From JASGMR01 sp963664675 (GTDB lineage Bacteria > Thermotogota > Thermotogae > Petrotogales > Kosmotogaceae): DNA of 64,000 nucleotides. A program made the translations under genes and the position numbers. Location: contig CAXXLB010000009.1 of assembly GCA_963664675.2 (NCBI GenBank), positions 1,116,001 to 1,180,000 of the forward strand, given 5' to 3'. The notes beneath the pieces are model-generated. The model saw only the letters and a program-made list of their open reading frames with translations. It had not been told where the DNA came from and ran no database searches. Shown one piece after another: positions 1 through 8,405 of the stretch (positions are counted from its first letter, which is position 1; every line of letters starts with the position of its first letter).

Positions 1-189
1 TACAAATATGAATCAGAATTCTCCCACTTCTGTTTTTCAGCGACAGATATACACGCGCCAATCGGAATTCATAAAGTTAAAATCTTCCGTGATTTTTCAA
101 ATGATATCCGGTGCTATAATTTATTACATAAAATTACAGAGGAGGGAATCCCAATTTATATAAAATCCTGGAACAGCGATTTAAAAAAT

Positions 190-828
190 TTGAAAGAAAT
201 CATCTTTAAAGAGGAAAAAATTGAAGAGAGTAAGGAATTATGTCTCAGACTTCACGCGATGGTTCATTCTTCAGATATGTCTGGAATTGGTTTAAAAACC
301 TTTGAGGACGAGCTCTGGGAAAATATGGACGAGGAAACTTTCAGAACTTCAACACAGAAAAAGGGAAGGACTGTAGCCTATGGGATGTGGCATTCGACGA
401 GAATAGAAGATATAACGATGAACATACTCGTCGATGGCGGTCAACAGGTTCTGAATGCTGAAAATATGATTGAAAAAATAAATTCCAGTATAAAAGATAC
501 CGGAAATTCTCTGTCACCTGAAGAAATACTTCTTTTCAGCCGTGATATAGACATGTACTGGCTTAGAGAATACAGAAAGGCGGTTGGAAGGAAAACTGAA
601 AGCATTATAAGGAAGCTCGAATTTAAAGATATGAAAAGAAAAATATTGCCCGAAAGACTCGACAGAGTGATAAATGAAGGGGCCGTTTTGAAAACGGAGG
701 GCTCCGTATGGCTGATAGATTTCTGGGGAAGAAAGAACGTTGCAGGAATTTTATTCATGCCCGTATTGAGACATCACCTCGTTCACATAAACGAATCGAT
801 GCAGGCCAAAAAAAAGAGAATCAAATGA
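190..828 (+). CDS. DinB-superfamily protein (uncharacterised)
   Basis: A 212-residue protein resembling the DinB-like four-helix family found in Firmicutes and relatives: an N-terminal LHAMVH stretch, then FEDELW, and a YGMWHSTRIEDI segment around residues 65-75. Members are often metal-binding hydrolases or thiol transferases, but no reaction can be assigned here. The start is uncertain. The TTG at 190 has no good ribosome binding site. A strong purine tract (AGAGGAGGG, 138-146) lies 7 bases before an in-frame ATT at 154, and TATAAT at 115-120 could be its -10 box. The frame stays open to the left window edge, but the codons there (CGT, CGG, TGC) look unlike the gene, so I do not extend it. 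It converges with the YkvA-like gene. Family call fairly sure; start weak. Confidence 0.75.
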   Translation: MKEIIFKEEKIEESKELCLRLHAMVHSSDMSGIGLKTFEDELWENMDEETFRTSTQKKGRTVAYGMWHSTRIEDITMNILVDGGQQVLNAENMIEKINSSIKDTGNSLSPEEILLFSRDIDMYWLREYRKAVGRKTESIIRKLEFKDMKRKILPERLDRVINEGAVLKTEGSVWLIDFWGRKNVAGILFMPVLRHHLVHINESMQAKKKRIK

Positions 829-867
829 TATTCATAAATTCTCATTGATAGATAAGCGGATAAAAAA

Positions 868-1239
868 TCAAACAAATTTCATAATTATAAAAATGATTAT
901 GAATACCCATATAAAAATTATCGGCAAACCAAAATACCATTTTTTTAACAGATCGTTTTTCTGCATATTCTCCGCTTCTGTGAGGGATTCCTCCATTATT
1001 TCCCGTGGAATCAATTTCACCGATAAAATTATCAGGAGGGGAAGTATTATCAGGTCATCCAGGTATCCAAGAACAGGTATAAAATCCGGAATGATATCGA
1101 TCGGCGATAACGCATAACCAATCGTTATTCCCATGATAATTTTTGCATACCATGGGGTTTCACTTTTTTTAAAAGCTATGAATATCGTTGTAAGATTTTT
1201 TTTGATCTCTTTTACCCTTTGCTTTAAGTTCATTTTCAA
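868..1239 (-). CDS. YkvA-like DUF1232 membrane protein
   Basis: A 123-residue protein with the DUF1232 (YkvA) signature ALSPIDIIPDFIPVLGYLDD around residues 44-63, followed by a hydrophobic helix, and a second strongly hydrophobic C-terminal helix (residues 100-122). Function of the family is not established; members are small membrane proteins. The start may be TTG at 1239 (GAGGA five bases upstream) or ATG at 1233 (same site, longer spacing). It converges with the DinB-like gene across 39 bases with no clear terminator. Confidence 0.85.
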   Translation of the reverse strand: MKMNLKQRVKEIKKNLTTIFIAFKKSETPWYAKIIMGITIGYALSPIDIIPDFIPVLGYLDDLIILPLLIILSVKLIPREIMEESLTEAENMQKNDLLKKWYFGLPIIFIWVFIIIFIIMKFV

Positions 1240-1417
1240 CTATTCCTCGTATCAAAACTGCATTTTAATAATATTATAGACGATTAAAAGCATTATCAGA
1301 ATCTTTCTTATGTAATCATCATTAAACTGAAAATAAAAATTTTATTCAGCAATTGTTTAATTACTAATTACAGTAAGAATAAAAACATCTGGATTGACAG
1401 ACTGGAAAAAATTATCG

Positions 1418-2455
1418 TTATTTCTTCTTTCTTTTGTTTTTAACAGTTAAGAATTTAAACGTTATCCAGCCTTTTCTTATGAAGTAAAAAATCATAAAAG
1501 AAGCTATAAAAAACATGATTATCAATAAAATGAAATATCCGTTTTCCACTTTTAATTCCGGAATATTGATAAAATTCATACCATATAATCCTGTTAAAAA
1601 GGAAAGTGGAATAAACACCGTTGAAATGATCGTCAAAATTTTCATGATCTCATTCAGTTTATTACTCAACGAAGAAAGGTAAAGATTCATTAATTCCGTT
1701 GTGAGTTCCATATATGTTTCGACAATGTCTATTTCCTGGATTATATGATCGTAGCAATCTCTGATAAAAATCTTGTTGGCGGAACTGAATAACTTTGTAT
1801 CATCTCTCAATAATGAAGAAATCAATTCACCGGTGTGCCACAGATCCCTCTTTAAGGAAAGAAATTTTTGTTTAAAAGAATAAATATCCCCCAGTTCTCC
1901 CCTCGTGGGATTTTCCATCAATATTTCTTCTTTATTCTCAATTGAAATTCCCAATACTTCCAGGACCGGGAAATAATTGTCAATTATATTGTCTATGAGA
2001 GAGTCCATAAGATAATCGGCGCCCTTTTTTCTGATAAACCCTCTGGATTTCCTGATCCTCTCTCTTATTGTTTCAAAAGAATCACCGTATTTTTCCTGAA
2101 AAGTGATTACAACGTTTTTAATCATTATCATGCTTATCTGTTCCTGAACAATCTCTCCATTTTGATTCCGTATCATTTTCATCACTATATATGAATATTC
2201 ATCGAATTTTTCCATTTTAGGCCGCTGGTAAAGATTGACAATATCTTCCACAGTTAAAGGATGTAAATTATAAATTTTACCCACGGTTTTGATTATTTTT
2301 TCAGAGCCAAGTCCCTGAATATCTATCCATTTCACTTCATTCCCATTTAATAATGGGTCCGTCTCAATTTCTTCAATACCTGCATTCGGAATCTCATTAA
2401 ATATCTTATCTGAATAGGCGATAACACTCATTTTGGTTTTCTGAGCGTTTTCCAT
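1418..2455 (-). CDS. corA: CorA-family magnesium/cobalt transport protein
   Basis: A 345-residue CorA-type divalent cation channel. The long N-terminal cytoplasmic domain is followed by two C-terminal membrane helices, the first ending in YGMNF, which carries the GMN selectivity-loop motif; the Lys/Arg-rich C-terminus (KNKRKKK) is typical. Length matches pentameric CorA proteins (about 350 residues). It probably admits Mg2+ or Co2+ down the membrane potential. No clear Shine-Dalgarno sequence precedes the ATG; instead a compact stem-loop (2470-2486) sits 14 bases upstream. Confidence 0.93.
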   Translation of the reverse strand: MENAQKTKMSVIAYSDKIFNEIPNAGIEEIETDPLLNGNEVKWIDIQGLGSEKIIKTVGKIYNLHPLTVEDIVNLYQRPKMEKFDEYSYIVMKMIRNQNGEIVQEQISMIMIKNVVITFQEKYGDSFETIRERIRKSRGFIRKKGADYLMDSLIDNIIDNYFPVLEVLGISIENKEEILMENPTRGELGDIYSFKQKFLSLKRDLWHTGELISSLLRDDTKLFSSANKIFIRDCYDHIIQEIDIVETYMELTTELMNLYLSSLSNKLNEIMKILTIISTVFIPLSFLTGLYGMNFINIPELKVENGYFILLIIMFFIASFMIFYFIRKGWITFKFLTVKNKRKKK

Positions 2456-2469
2456 CTATATTCATTATT

Positions 2470-2486
2470 CCGGGAAGCGTTCCCGG
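2470..2486 (-). promoter_or_regulatory. Stem-loop in the corA leader
   Basis: CCGGGAA and TTCCCGG form a 7-bp GC-rich stem with a 3-base loop. It lies 14 bases before the corA ATG, where a ribosome binding site would be expected. On the minus strand it is not followed by a T-tract, so it is not a typical terminator of the upstream operon. Role unknown. Confidence 0.45.
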
Positions 2487-2607
2487 TTCTTTCTTTCTGA
2501 TTTGTTTCCAGAAAAGCATAGACATTTTTATCACCTTCATACATTAATTGATATACAAACTATAATGAATACAACATTTGTATCGATTACTGAAAAAAGC
2601 ATATAAT

Positions 2608-4089
2608 TCATTCTTCAAATTTAAATTTTTCACTTCTGAATAAATCAACACAAGCATCAACTACTTGGGGGTCATAAAGTCGTCCGGAATTATCTTCTAT
2701 TTCTTTAAGCGCCTTCTCTATTCCCAATGAGGGTCTGTAAGGTCTGTGAGAAGACATAGCTTCGACCACATCCGCAACGGCAATGATTTTGGCTTCGAGC
2801 ATTATTTTATCACCCTTCAATCCTTCAGGGTAACCACTGCCGTCAATTCTCTCATGATGTTGATATATAATTTCAGCTATTGGACTCGCGAATTCTACTT
2901 TTTTAAAAAGATCTCTCCCTATTATGGGATGCTCACGGATGAATGAAATCTGTAAATCCGAGAGTTTTCCGGGCTTATTAAGAATTTCAGAAGAAATTCT
3001 TATTTTTCCCACATCATGGACCATTGAAGCAAATCTCAGAGTTGAAACCTGTTCAGAATTCAGATTCATTTTCTTTGCTATTTCCAGGGTCAGTTGGGAA
3101 ACTCTTTTCTGATGTCTTCCGGTATAACCATCCCTTAAATTAACTACCGCCGACAGTGCTTTGAAAGATGATTCCATCATCTTTTTAATATTTTCCAGAT
3201 TTTTTTTCAACGCTTCTTCAGCTTTTTTCTGCTTGCTGATATCGATGAACGAAGCCATTATATTACGAGGATTTCCTGATTTATCTTTAACCAGATTTGC
3301 AGATAAATGGCAATAAAAATCCGTGTTATCTTCTTTTTTCACTACCAATTCGCCTTCCCAGCTTTCTCCTTTTTTAACCGTCTCTAAAATTTCTCTCGCT
3401 TCATTCATAGCTTGCCAAAAATTCATACCATTCCTGCCTATCAGCTTTTCTTTGTCATCATAATTCAATAATTTCAAGAAAGCTTTGTTGACATATGTGA
3501 TATTTCCCTGTAAATCTCCCATAGCAATTGGATTAATAGACGATTCAATAGCGTTATCTTTGACTTTTAATTCTCTTTCATATTCTTCCCGCATTTTTAT
3601 TTCCTCTTCAAGAGATTTCAGAGTTTCGGAAAGTTTTTTTGTCCTCTCTATAACTTTTTCTTCCAATTCATCATTTGCTCTTTGAATTTTTTGTTTAGCT
3701 TCATTTCTTTCTATCGAGTAAAGAATGGAACGTACGAGAAGTCCGGAATCAACTTCACCTTTTATGAGATAATCCTGTGCGCCACTCCTGACAGCATTTA
3801 TTCCAGATTCTTCATCATCAAGAATCGTCATTACGATTACCGCGGGAACCGCCATATCTGAAGAAAGCAAACGCTTTAATGTTTCCAGTCCCGTAATTTC
3901 AGAAAGACCTAAATCAAGTAGAACAACATCTATATCTCCCATTGAAATCCTTTGTATCCCACTTTCCAAATTGTCAACATACTCAAATATGTATTCTATT
4001 CTCCTTGATTCTTTAAGCATCTCTTTAATTAGGCGTACATCTCCGGGGTTGTCTTCAATTTGAAGAATTTTTATCCGTTTTCTTTCCAT
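2608..4089 (-). CDS. Response regulator with receiver, PAS and HD-GYP domains
   Basis: A 493-residue cytoplasmic protein. Receiver domain at about residues 7-120 (acidic ED at 12-13, phospho-acceptor D59, K110), a coiled-coil linker to about 175, a PAS/PAC domain at about 180-295, and an HD-GYP phosphodiesterase domain at about 315-480 with HDVGKI, HHERIDGSGYPEGL and a C-terminal YDPQVVDAC element. Intact HD and GYP motifs predict hydrolysis of cyclic di-GMP. The ATG at 4089 is chosen because GGAGG lies just upstream; a longer TTG start would overlap the preceding gene. It is the last gene of a three-gene operon behind a sensor kinase and single-domain regulator, so sensory input probably sets its phosphodiesterase activity. 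Confidence 0.93.
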   Translation of the reverse strand: MERKRIKILQIEDNPGDVRLIKEMLKESRRIEYIFEYVDNLESGIQRISMGDIDVVLLDLGLSEITGLETLKRLLSSDMAVPAVIVMTILDDEESGINAVRSGAQDYLIKGEVDSGLLVRSILYSIERNEAKQKIQRANDELEEKVIERTKKLSETLKSLEEEIKMREEYERELKVKDNAIESSINPIAMGDLQGNITYVNKAFLKLLNYDDKEKLIGRNGMNFWQAMNEAREILETVKKGESWEGELVVKKEDNTDFYCHLSANLVKDKSGNPRNIMASFIDISKQKKAEEALKKNLENIKKMMESSFKALSAVVNLRDGYTGRHQKRVSQLTLEIAKKMNLNSEQVSTLRFASMVHDVGKIRISSEILNKPGKLSDLQISFIREHPIIGRDLFKKVEFASPIAEIIYQHHERIDGSGYPEGLKGDKIMLEAKIIAVADVVEAMSSHRPYRPSLGIEKALKEIEDNSGRLYDPQVVDACVDLFRSEKFKFEE

Positions 4090-4093
4090 AAAA

Positions 4094-4540
4094 TCACTCC
4101 TCCGGAAGTTTAACAATAGTGAACCAGAACTCCCCCGTTTTCTTAACTACATCGATAAATTGGTCAAAATCCACGGGTTTCGTTATAAAACAGTTTGCGT
4201 TGAGATTATAAGCCTTAAAAATATCTTCATCCGCACTGGAAGTGGTGAGGACAACCACCGGTATTCTTTTTAACTTTTCATCGGCTTTAATAATCTTTAA
4301 AACCTCTTGCCCGTCCATTTTAGGAAGATTTAAATCCAACAGAATGAGATCCGGGCGGGTTACATTCTCATATTCCCCCCGCTTTTTTAAAAAAGCTATT
4401 GCTTCTTCTCCATCCTCAACTATACTCAGATTATTCCTCAATCTTCCTTCTTTCAGAGCTTCGCGTGTGAGCCTCTGATCTCCTGGATTATCCTCAATCA
4501 GCAATATTTCTATAGGTCTTGAATTCTCATTGAACTTCAT
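4094..4540 (-). CDS. Single-domain response regulator (Rcp1-like)
   Basis: A 148-residue stand-alone receiver domain with no output domain: acidic pocket EDNPGD, phospho-acceptor D69, T100 and K121. Its RPDLILLDLNLPKMDG segment and length match the Rcp1-type partners of phytochrome-like kinases. It overlaps the end of the upstream kinase gene by 14 bases and ends 4 bases before the HD-GYP gene, so all three are probably translationally coupled. It likely acts as a shuttle or phosphate sink between the kinase and other targets. Confidence 0.93.
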   Translation of the reverse strand: MKFNENSRPIEILLIEDNPGDQRLTREALKEGRLRNNLSIVEDGEEAIAFLKKRGEYENVTRPDLILLDLNLPKMDGQEVLKIIKADEKLKRIPVVVLTTSSADEDIFKAYNLNANCFITKPVDFDQFIDVVKKTGEFWFTIVKLPEE

Positions 4541-6206
4541 CAGGCGCCTCCTTTTTTAATGTGAAAATAAAAGTCGTTCCTTTACCGGATTCGGATTCAA
4601 CAAAAATATTTCCACCGTGGCGTTCTATGATCTTTTTACAGATCGCCAATCCAATACCGGTTCCCGGATACTTATCGCGATTGTGTAATCTTTGAAAAAT
4701 CTGGAAAATTCTATCATAATACTTCGGATCTATTCCAATACCATTGTCCTGAAAAGAAAATCTCCAGAAATCGTTCTCATCTTCTGCTTTTATATGAATT
4801 TCAGGAAAATTCTCCCCTTTAAATTTTATGGAATTTCCAATAAGGTTTTGAAATAATTGGCTCAGTTGTGTTTTGTCTCCCCTTACTATGGGCAGATAAT
4901 CGTAGGTTATCTTTGCACCACTCTCTTCTATAGCAATTTCAAGATTATTGAGTGTATTTTTTAAAATTTCTTCACAATTCACAGGTTGAAATTCAATGCT
5001 CTTCGTTCCAACACGAGAGTACCTTAAAAGATCATTTATCAATATTTGCATACGTTTTGCCCCATCAACTGCAAAATTAATAAAATCCTTCGCATCTTCA
5101 TCCAACTCATCTTTATATCTCTTTTCCACCAACTGTAAATAACTGCTTATCATTCTAAGCGGTTCCTGTAAATCATGAGAAGTAATATATGCAAAACGTT
5201 CGAGCTCTTTGTTCGAGCGTGTCAGTTCTGCTGTTCTGAGAGATACCATTTCTTCAAGATTATTTTTATGCTTTTGCAGCTCATTCTCAGTCTCCATATG
5301 TCTAAATATTTCTTCCCTAAGCGCTTTTGTCCTGTTTCTGACCTTTGTTCTCAATAAAAAACTTCCGCCTCCGAGAACAAGAATCGCTACCAGGCTCACA
5401 GCAAATATCCAGATCAACCAGGTTGGAAATATTTCATTCTCAGGACTAACAAACCATTTTTCGAGGGAATGATAATATACTGAATCTTTATCTTCTTCGA
5501 TTTCTCTCAGATGGTAATCAATTCTATTTTTAAAATATGTGGTTAACTCAGAATTTTTTGGAAAAGCAAAATAAAGTGTAGAAGGCTGAAAAATAATTGG
5601 TGTGTTTATCAAATTATAATTATCTATATTTCTAATCGCAAAATCTTTACTTGCAACGGCAGCATCGGCTTCACCTTCATTGACCATCCTGAATACCTCA
5701 TCGTAACTTCCAACTTCTATAAAAATGCAACTTATATTGAACGCTTTCACGAGATTTTTTATACCGTCGGGTCCTTCTACATTCACACTGTTTTTCAAAA
5801 CGGCTATCTTCTTGTTTTCGAGATCAAGAATATCGTAAATTGTATTATCTTTTTTCACATAAATTCTCGACCAGCTCGTATAAACCTTTCTATTTGAAAA
5901 ATCAAACAGTTCTTCTCTTTCTTCGGAGTAAGCCACATCCGGCATAATATCTATCTCTCCCGTTTCCAATCTTCGAAGGCACTCTTCCCAGGTTCCTGGA
6001 ATATATTTCAATGTCCAGTCCTCATTTGATGCTATATAATCCAGTATTTCCGGCCAAAAACCCGAAGCTCTACCTTCGGCATCGGTGAATATCTTCGGTC
6101 GGTTTTCGTATACCCCAACTTTAACAGTTAAATTTTCTTCCGATGCAAATCCGCATATAAAGAAAAAAATAAAAAAAAGAGAAAAAAGGAAAATTCTTTT
6201 GTTCAA
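4527..6206 (-). CDS. Sensor histidine kinase with periplasmic SBP_bac_3 domain
   Basis: A 559-residue membrane kinase. A signal or anchor helix (about residues 3-20) precedes a periplasmic type 3 solute-binding domain (about 25-250, beginning LTVKVGVYENRPK), a transmembrane helix near 262-285, a coiled coil, a HisKA domain with H344 in SHDLQEPLR, and an HATPase domain with N box, DNGIGI and GTGIGLAICKK. The TTG at 6206 is preferred over the upstream TTG at 6227 because GGAGG stands 6 bases before it and the resulting N-terminus is a clean signal sequence. The sensor should bind an amino acid or similar small molecule and phosphorylate the two downstream regulators. Confidence 0.93.
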   Translation of the reverse strand: MNKRIFLFSLFFIFFFICGFASEENLTVKVGVYENRPKIFTDAEGRASGFWPEILDYIASNEDWTLKYIPGTWEECLRRLETGEIDIMPDVAYSEEREELFDFSNRKVYTSWSRIYVKKDNTIYDILDLENKKIAVLKNSVNVEGPDGIKNLVKAFNISCIFIEVGSYDEVFRMVNEGEADAAVASKDFAIRNIDNYNLINTPIIFQPSTLYFAFPKNSELTTYFKNRIDYHLREIEEDKDSVYYHSLEKWFVSPENEIFPTWLIWIFAVSLVAILVLGGGSFLLRTKVRNRTKALREEIFRHMETENELQKHKNNLEEMVSLRTAELTRSNKELERFAYITSHDLQEPLRMISSYLQLVEKRYKDELDEDAKDFINFAVDGAKRMQILINDLLRYSRVGTKSIEFQPVNCEEILKNTLNNLEIAIEESGAKITYDYLPIVRGDKTQLSQLFQNLIGNSIKFKGENFPEIHIKAEDENDFWRFSFQDNGIGIDPKYYDRIFQIFQRLHNRDKYPGTGIGLAICKKIIERHGGNIFVESESGKGTTFIFTLKKEAPDEVQ

Positions 6207-6676
6207 TCTCTGCCTCCAAAATATCAATATCTTAAAAATAAAATCCGGAAGTTATTGTTATATTCAATCTGTATTTGTATTATTATCCAAATTATATCAT
6301 TTGAGAAACTCTCGGACCAAAAAAATTAATATGCTGTATCTTGTTTTATTCTCTATTCGCTGTTTCTCTATTATTTTTTCCATTTGTTCGTCCACCGTTA
6401 AACCCATTATTTATCCTTATTTTCGCTGTTATCTGTTTCTTAGGGTCAAGGGCAGGTTGTTTTCTCTGTGCCCTATAACCCTTGACCCTTTTTTCTAGCG
6501 CTTTTTTAATTGTTTAACTACCGTTAAGCTATCGTTCAACTATCGCTTTTTGATTACTTATATATCATTAATGAAATTTTCTATTAAACTTTTGCGAATA
6601 TTTTAACACATATATTAACAGCGTATGCTATCATTATTTATATTTATATAGACATTAAATATAAGGAGGTCCAAAA
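6207..6676. other. Intergenic region with hairpin and degenerate word repeats
   Basis: No gene is visible. It holds an 11-bp inverted repeat (6442-6452 and 6479-6489) followed by a T-tract on the plus strand, and a degenerate tandem series around 6515-6560 (TTTAACTACCG, TTAAGCTATCG, TTCAACTATCG). The latter resembles, on the opposite strand, words near 29,650. The zinc-ribbon gene's ribosome binding site closes the region. Confidence 0.6.
6442..6495 (+). terminator. Terminator-like hairpin without an upstream gene
   Basis: AGGGTCAAGGG pairs with CCCTTGACCCT and is followed by a run of T. The inner bases (GGGCA and TGCCC) allow a competing stem. No plus-strand gene ends upstream, so it may end an unrecognised transcript or be part of an intergenic repeat. 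Confidence 0.4.
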
Positions 6677-6817
6677 ATGCACGCTACGGGCGAAAAACCC
6701 GGTAAGGGGATTTATCAATGTATTAATTGTAATCAGAAGGTCAAGCTCAATGGCTCATCGGATACTTTACCACCATGCCCCAGATGTCGTAAAAGCAAAT
6801 ACAAAAAAATAAAATAA
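6677..6817 (+). CDS. Small zinc-ribbon protein (46 aa)
   Basis: A short gene with a strong ribosome binding site (AAGGAGGT, ending 6 bases before the ATG). The 46-residue product begins MHATGEKPGKGIYQC and has two knuckles, CINC (residues 15-18) and CPRC (34-37), the second in the context DTLPPCPRC, ending in a basic tail. This pattern (TGEKPGKG, CxxC, LPPCPxC) is that of small stand-alone zinc-ribbon proteins related to DUF1451. Function unknown; nucleic-acid or protein binding is plausible. It stands alone between the kinase operon and the type I methylase genes. Confidence 0.85.
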   Translation: MHATGEKPGKGIYQCINCNQKVKLNGSSDTLPPCPRCRKSKYKKIK

Positions 6818-6943
6818 AATTAATACCACACAAAATATTTTTATCATTAAACAGAGAACTCTGCTACTCGTCCGGATGTCCTCTGAATTATATTTACATT
6901 TTTTATTCGCAGCTTTTCCATTCTGTTCTTTCACCGGGTATAG

Positions 6944-8392
6944 CTATTCATTCAATATTTTAATTATCTGCTGGAATTGTTCAAGAGCAAATTGAAGATT
7001 TTCCGATATTTCTTCTGCTATTTTCTCCGGTTCAGGAAGATTTTCTGTGTCTTCCAACGCTTTATCCCTTAACCAGAATATGTTTAGATTTACCTTATCC
7101 CTTTCTATAAGTTCTTCATACGTAAACATTTTGAATCTTTCACTTTCTTTTCTGTCGAATCTATTCTCCGGGTTGTAGCATTTTATGAAATCTTTCAGAT
7201 CTTCATATTTGAGTGGATTTGTTTTTAATGTGAAATGGTAATTGGTTCTTAAATCATAAATCCATAATTTTTCAGTTGCTGCTTTTTCGTTTTTCCCCTT
7301 CTTCTGAAAAAACATTACATTGGCTTTGACCCCCTTTGCATAGAATAACCCGGTTGGAAGTCTCAGGAGCGTATGAAAATCAAATTCATTCAGAAGTTTT
7401 TTCCTGACAGTTTCACCCACTCCACCTTCGAATAAAACGTTGTCCGGAATTACAACAGCGGCGGTTCCGTTTATCTTTAAAATAGTGTTTATGTGTTGAA
7501 GAAAGTTCAACTGTTTATTTGAAGTCGTTGTCCAAAAATCCTGTCTTTCACAACTTATCGTTTTCCTCGATGCTTTTCCATTTCCATTCATTATCGTTAT
7601 ACTGCTTTTCTTTCCAAACGGTGGATTGGTAAGAACATAATCAAATCTATCTCCCGGATCGTAACACAAACTGTCTTTAACGGTTACAGGACTTTCTTCC
7701 CCTCCTATCCCATGTAAATACATGTTCATAACACACAATCTGGCCGTCCCATCCACAATTTCCCAGCCTTTGAAGGTTTTATATTTCAAAAACTCCTTCT
7801 GTTCCTTATTTAAAGAATATTTACTCATATATTCATTTGCAGCTAGAAAAAACCCTCCCGTTCCACAGGCGGGATCACAGATAGTTTTCATAGGTTGAGG
7901 TTTTACAACCTCTACAATGGCTTTTATCAATGATCTTGGAGTAAAATATTGTCCCGCACCACTTTTAACATCCTCAGCATTCTTTTGGAGTAAACCCTCG
8001 TATATATCACCCTTTATATCCACATCCATTCCCATCCAGGTTTCTTCACTTATAAGATTGATAAGTCTTTTCAATTTCGCCGGATCCTGAATTTTATTCT
8101 GGGATTTTCTGAAAATAATACCCAGCATTCCGGAAGATGAAGACAAATTTTCCAGTGTATGTCTATAATGAATTTCCAATTTATCACCCTCAAGTTTTGC
8201 CAGTTCTCCCCATTTATATTCATCGGGGATCGATGATTTTTCATCCATAAATTTTTCGGATTCATTTGCCATTTTGAGAAACAGAAGATAAGTCAATTGT
8301 TCAACATAGTCACCGTAACTGACGCCGTCGTCTCTTAAAACGTTACAATAATTCCATAATTTTTGAACAAGCATTGCGGAATCTCTTGACAC
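6944..8392 (-). CDS. hsdM: Type I DNA methyltransferase subunit HsdM
   Basis: A 482-residue adenine-N6 methyltransferase of the type I family. After a helical N-terminal domain beginning MLVQKLWNYC come the SAM-binding motif DPACGTGGFF and the catalytic NPPFG motif, preceded by GAGQYFTPRSLI. It should methylate adenine within the site recognised by the adjacent HsdS. The GTG at 8392 is chosen: AGGGG lies 7 bases upstream and 13 bases separate it from the hsdS stop codon; a longer frame reads back through hsdS and is an artefact. The gene order is hsdS then hsdM, and no hsdR lies nearby, so modification without restriction is likely. Confidence 0.93.
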   Translation of the reverse strand: MSRDSAMLVQKLWNYCNVLRDDGVSYGDYVEQLTYLLFLKMANESEKFMDEKSSIPDEYKWGELAKLEGDKLEIHYRHTLENLSSSSGMLGIIFRKSQNKIQDPAKLKRLINLISEETWMGMDVDIKGDIYEGLLQKNAEDVKSGAGQYFTPRSLIKAIVEVVKPQPMKTICDPACGTGGFFLAANEYMSKYSLNKEQKEFLKYKTFKGWEIVDGTARLCVMNMYLHGIGGEESPVTVKDSLCYDPGDRFDYVLTNPPFGKKSSITIMNGNGKASRKTISCERQDFWTTTSNKQLNFLQHINTILKINGTAAVVIPDNVLFEGGVGETVRKKLLNEFDFHTLLRLPTGLFYAKGVKANVMFFQKKGKNEKAATEKLWIYDLRTNYHFTLKTNPLKYEDLKDFIKCYNPENRFDRKESERFKMFTYEELIERDKVNLNIFWLRDKALEDTENLPEPEKIAEEISENLQFALEQFQQIIKILNE

Positions 8393-8405
8393 AATATTTC
8401 CCCTT

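Noticed and set aside
1..189. Extension of the DinB-like gene to the left edge
   Set aside because: The frame is open, but rare codons and the -10 and ribosome-site signals at 115-146 argue for a start within this stretch.
845..1117. 90-codon plus-strand frame
   Set aside because: Lies opposite the YkvA-like gene, whose DUF1232 motif is clear.
2456..2607. Magnesium riboswitch before corA
   Set aside because: The leader is too short and holds a single small hairpin, unlike the M-box or ykoK architecture.
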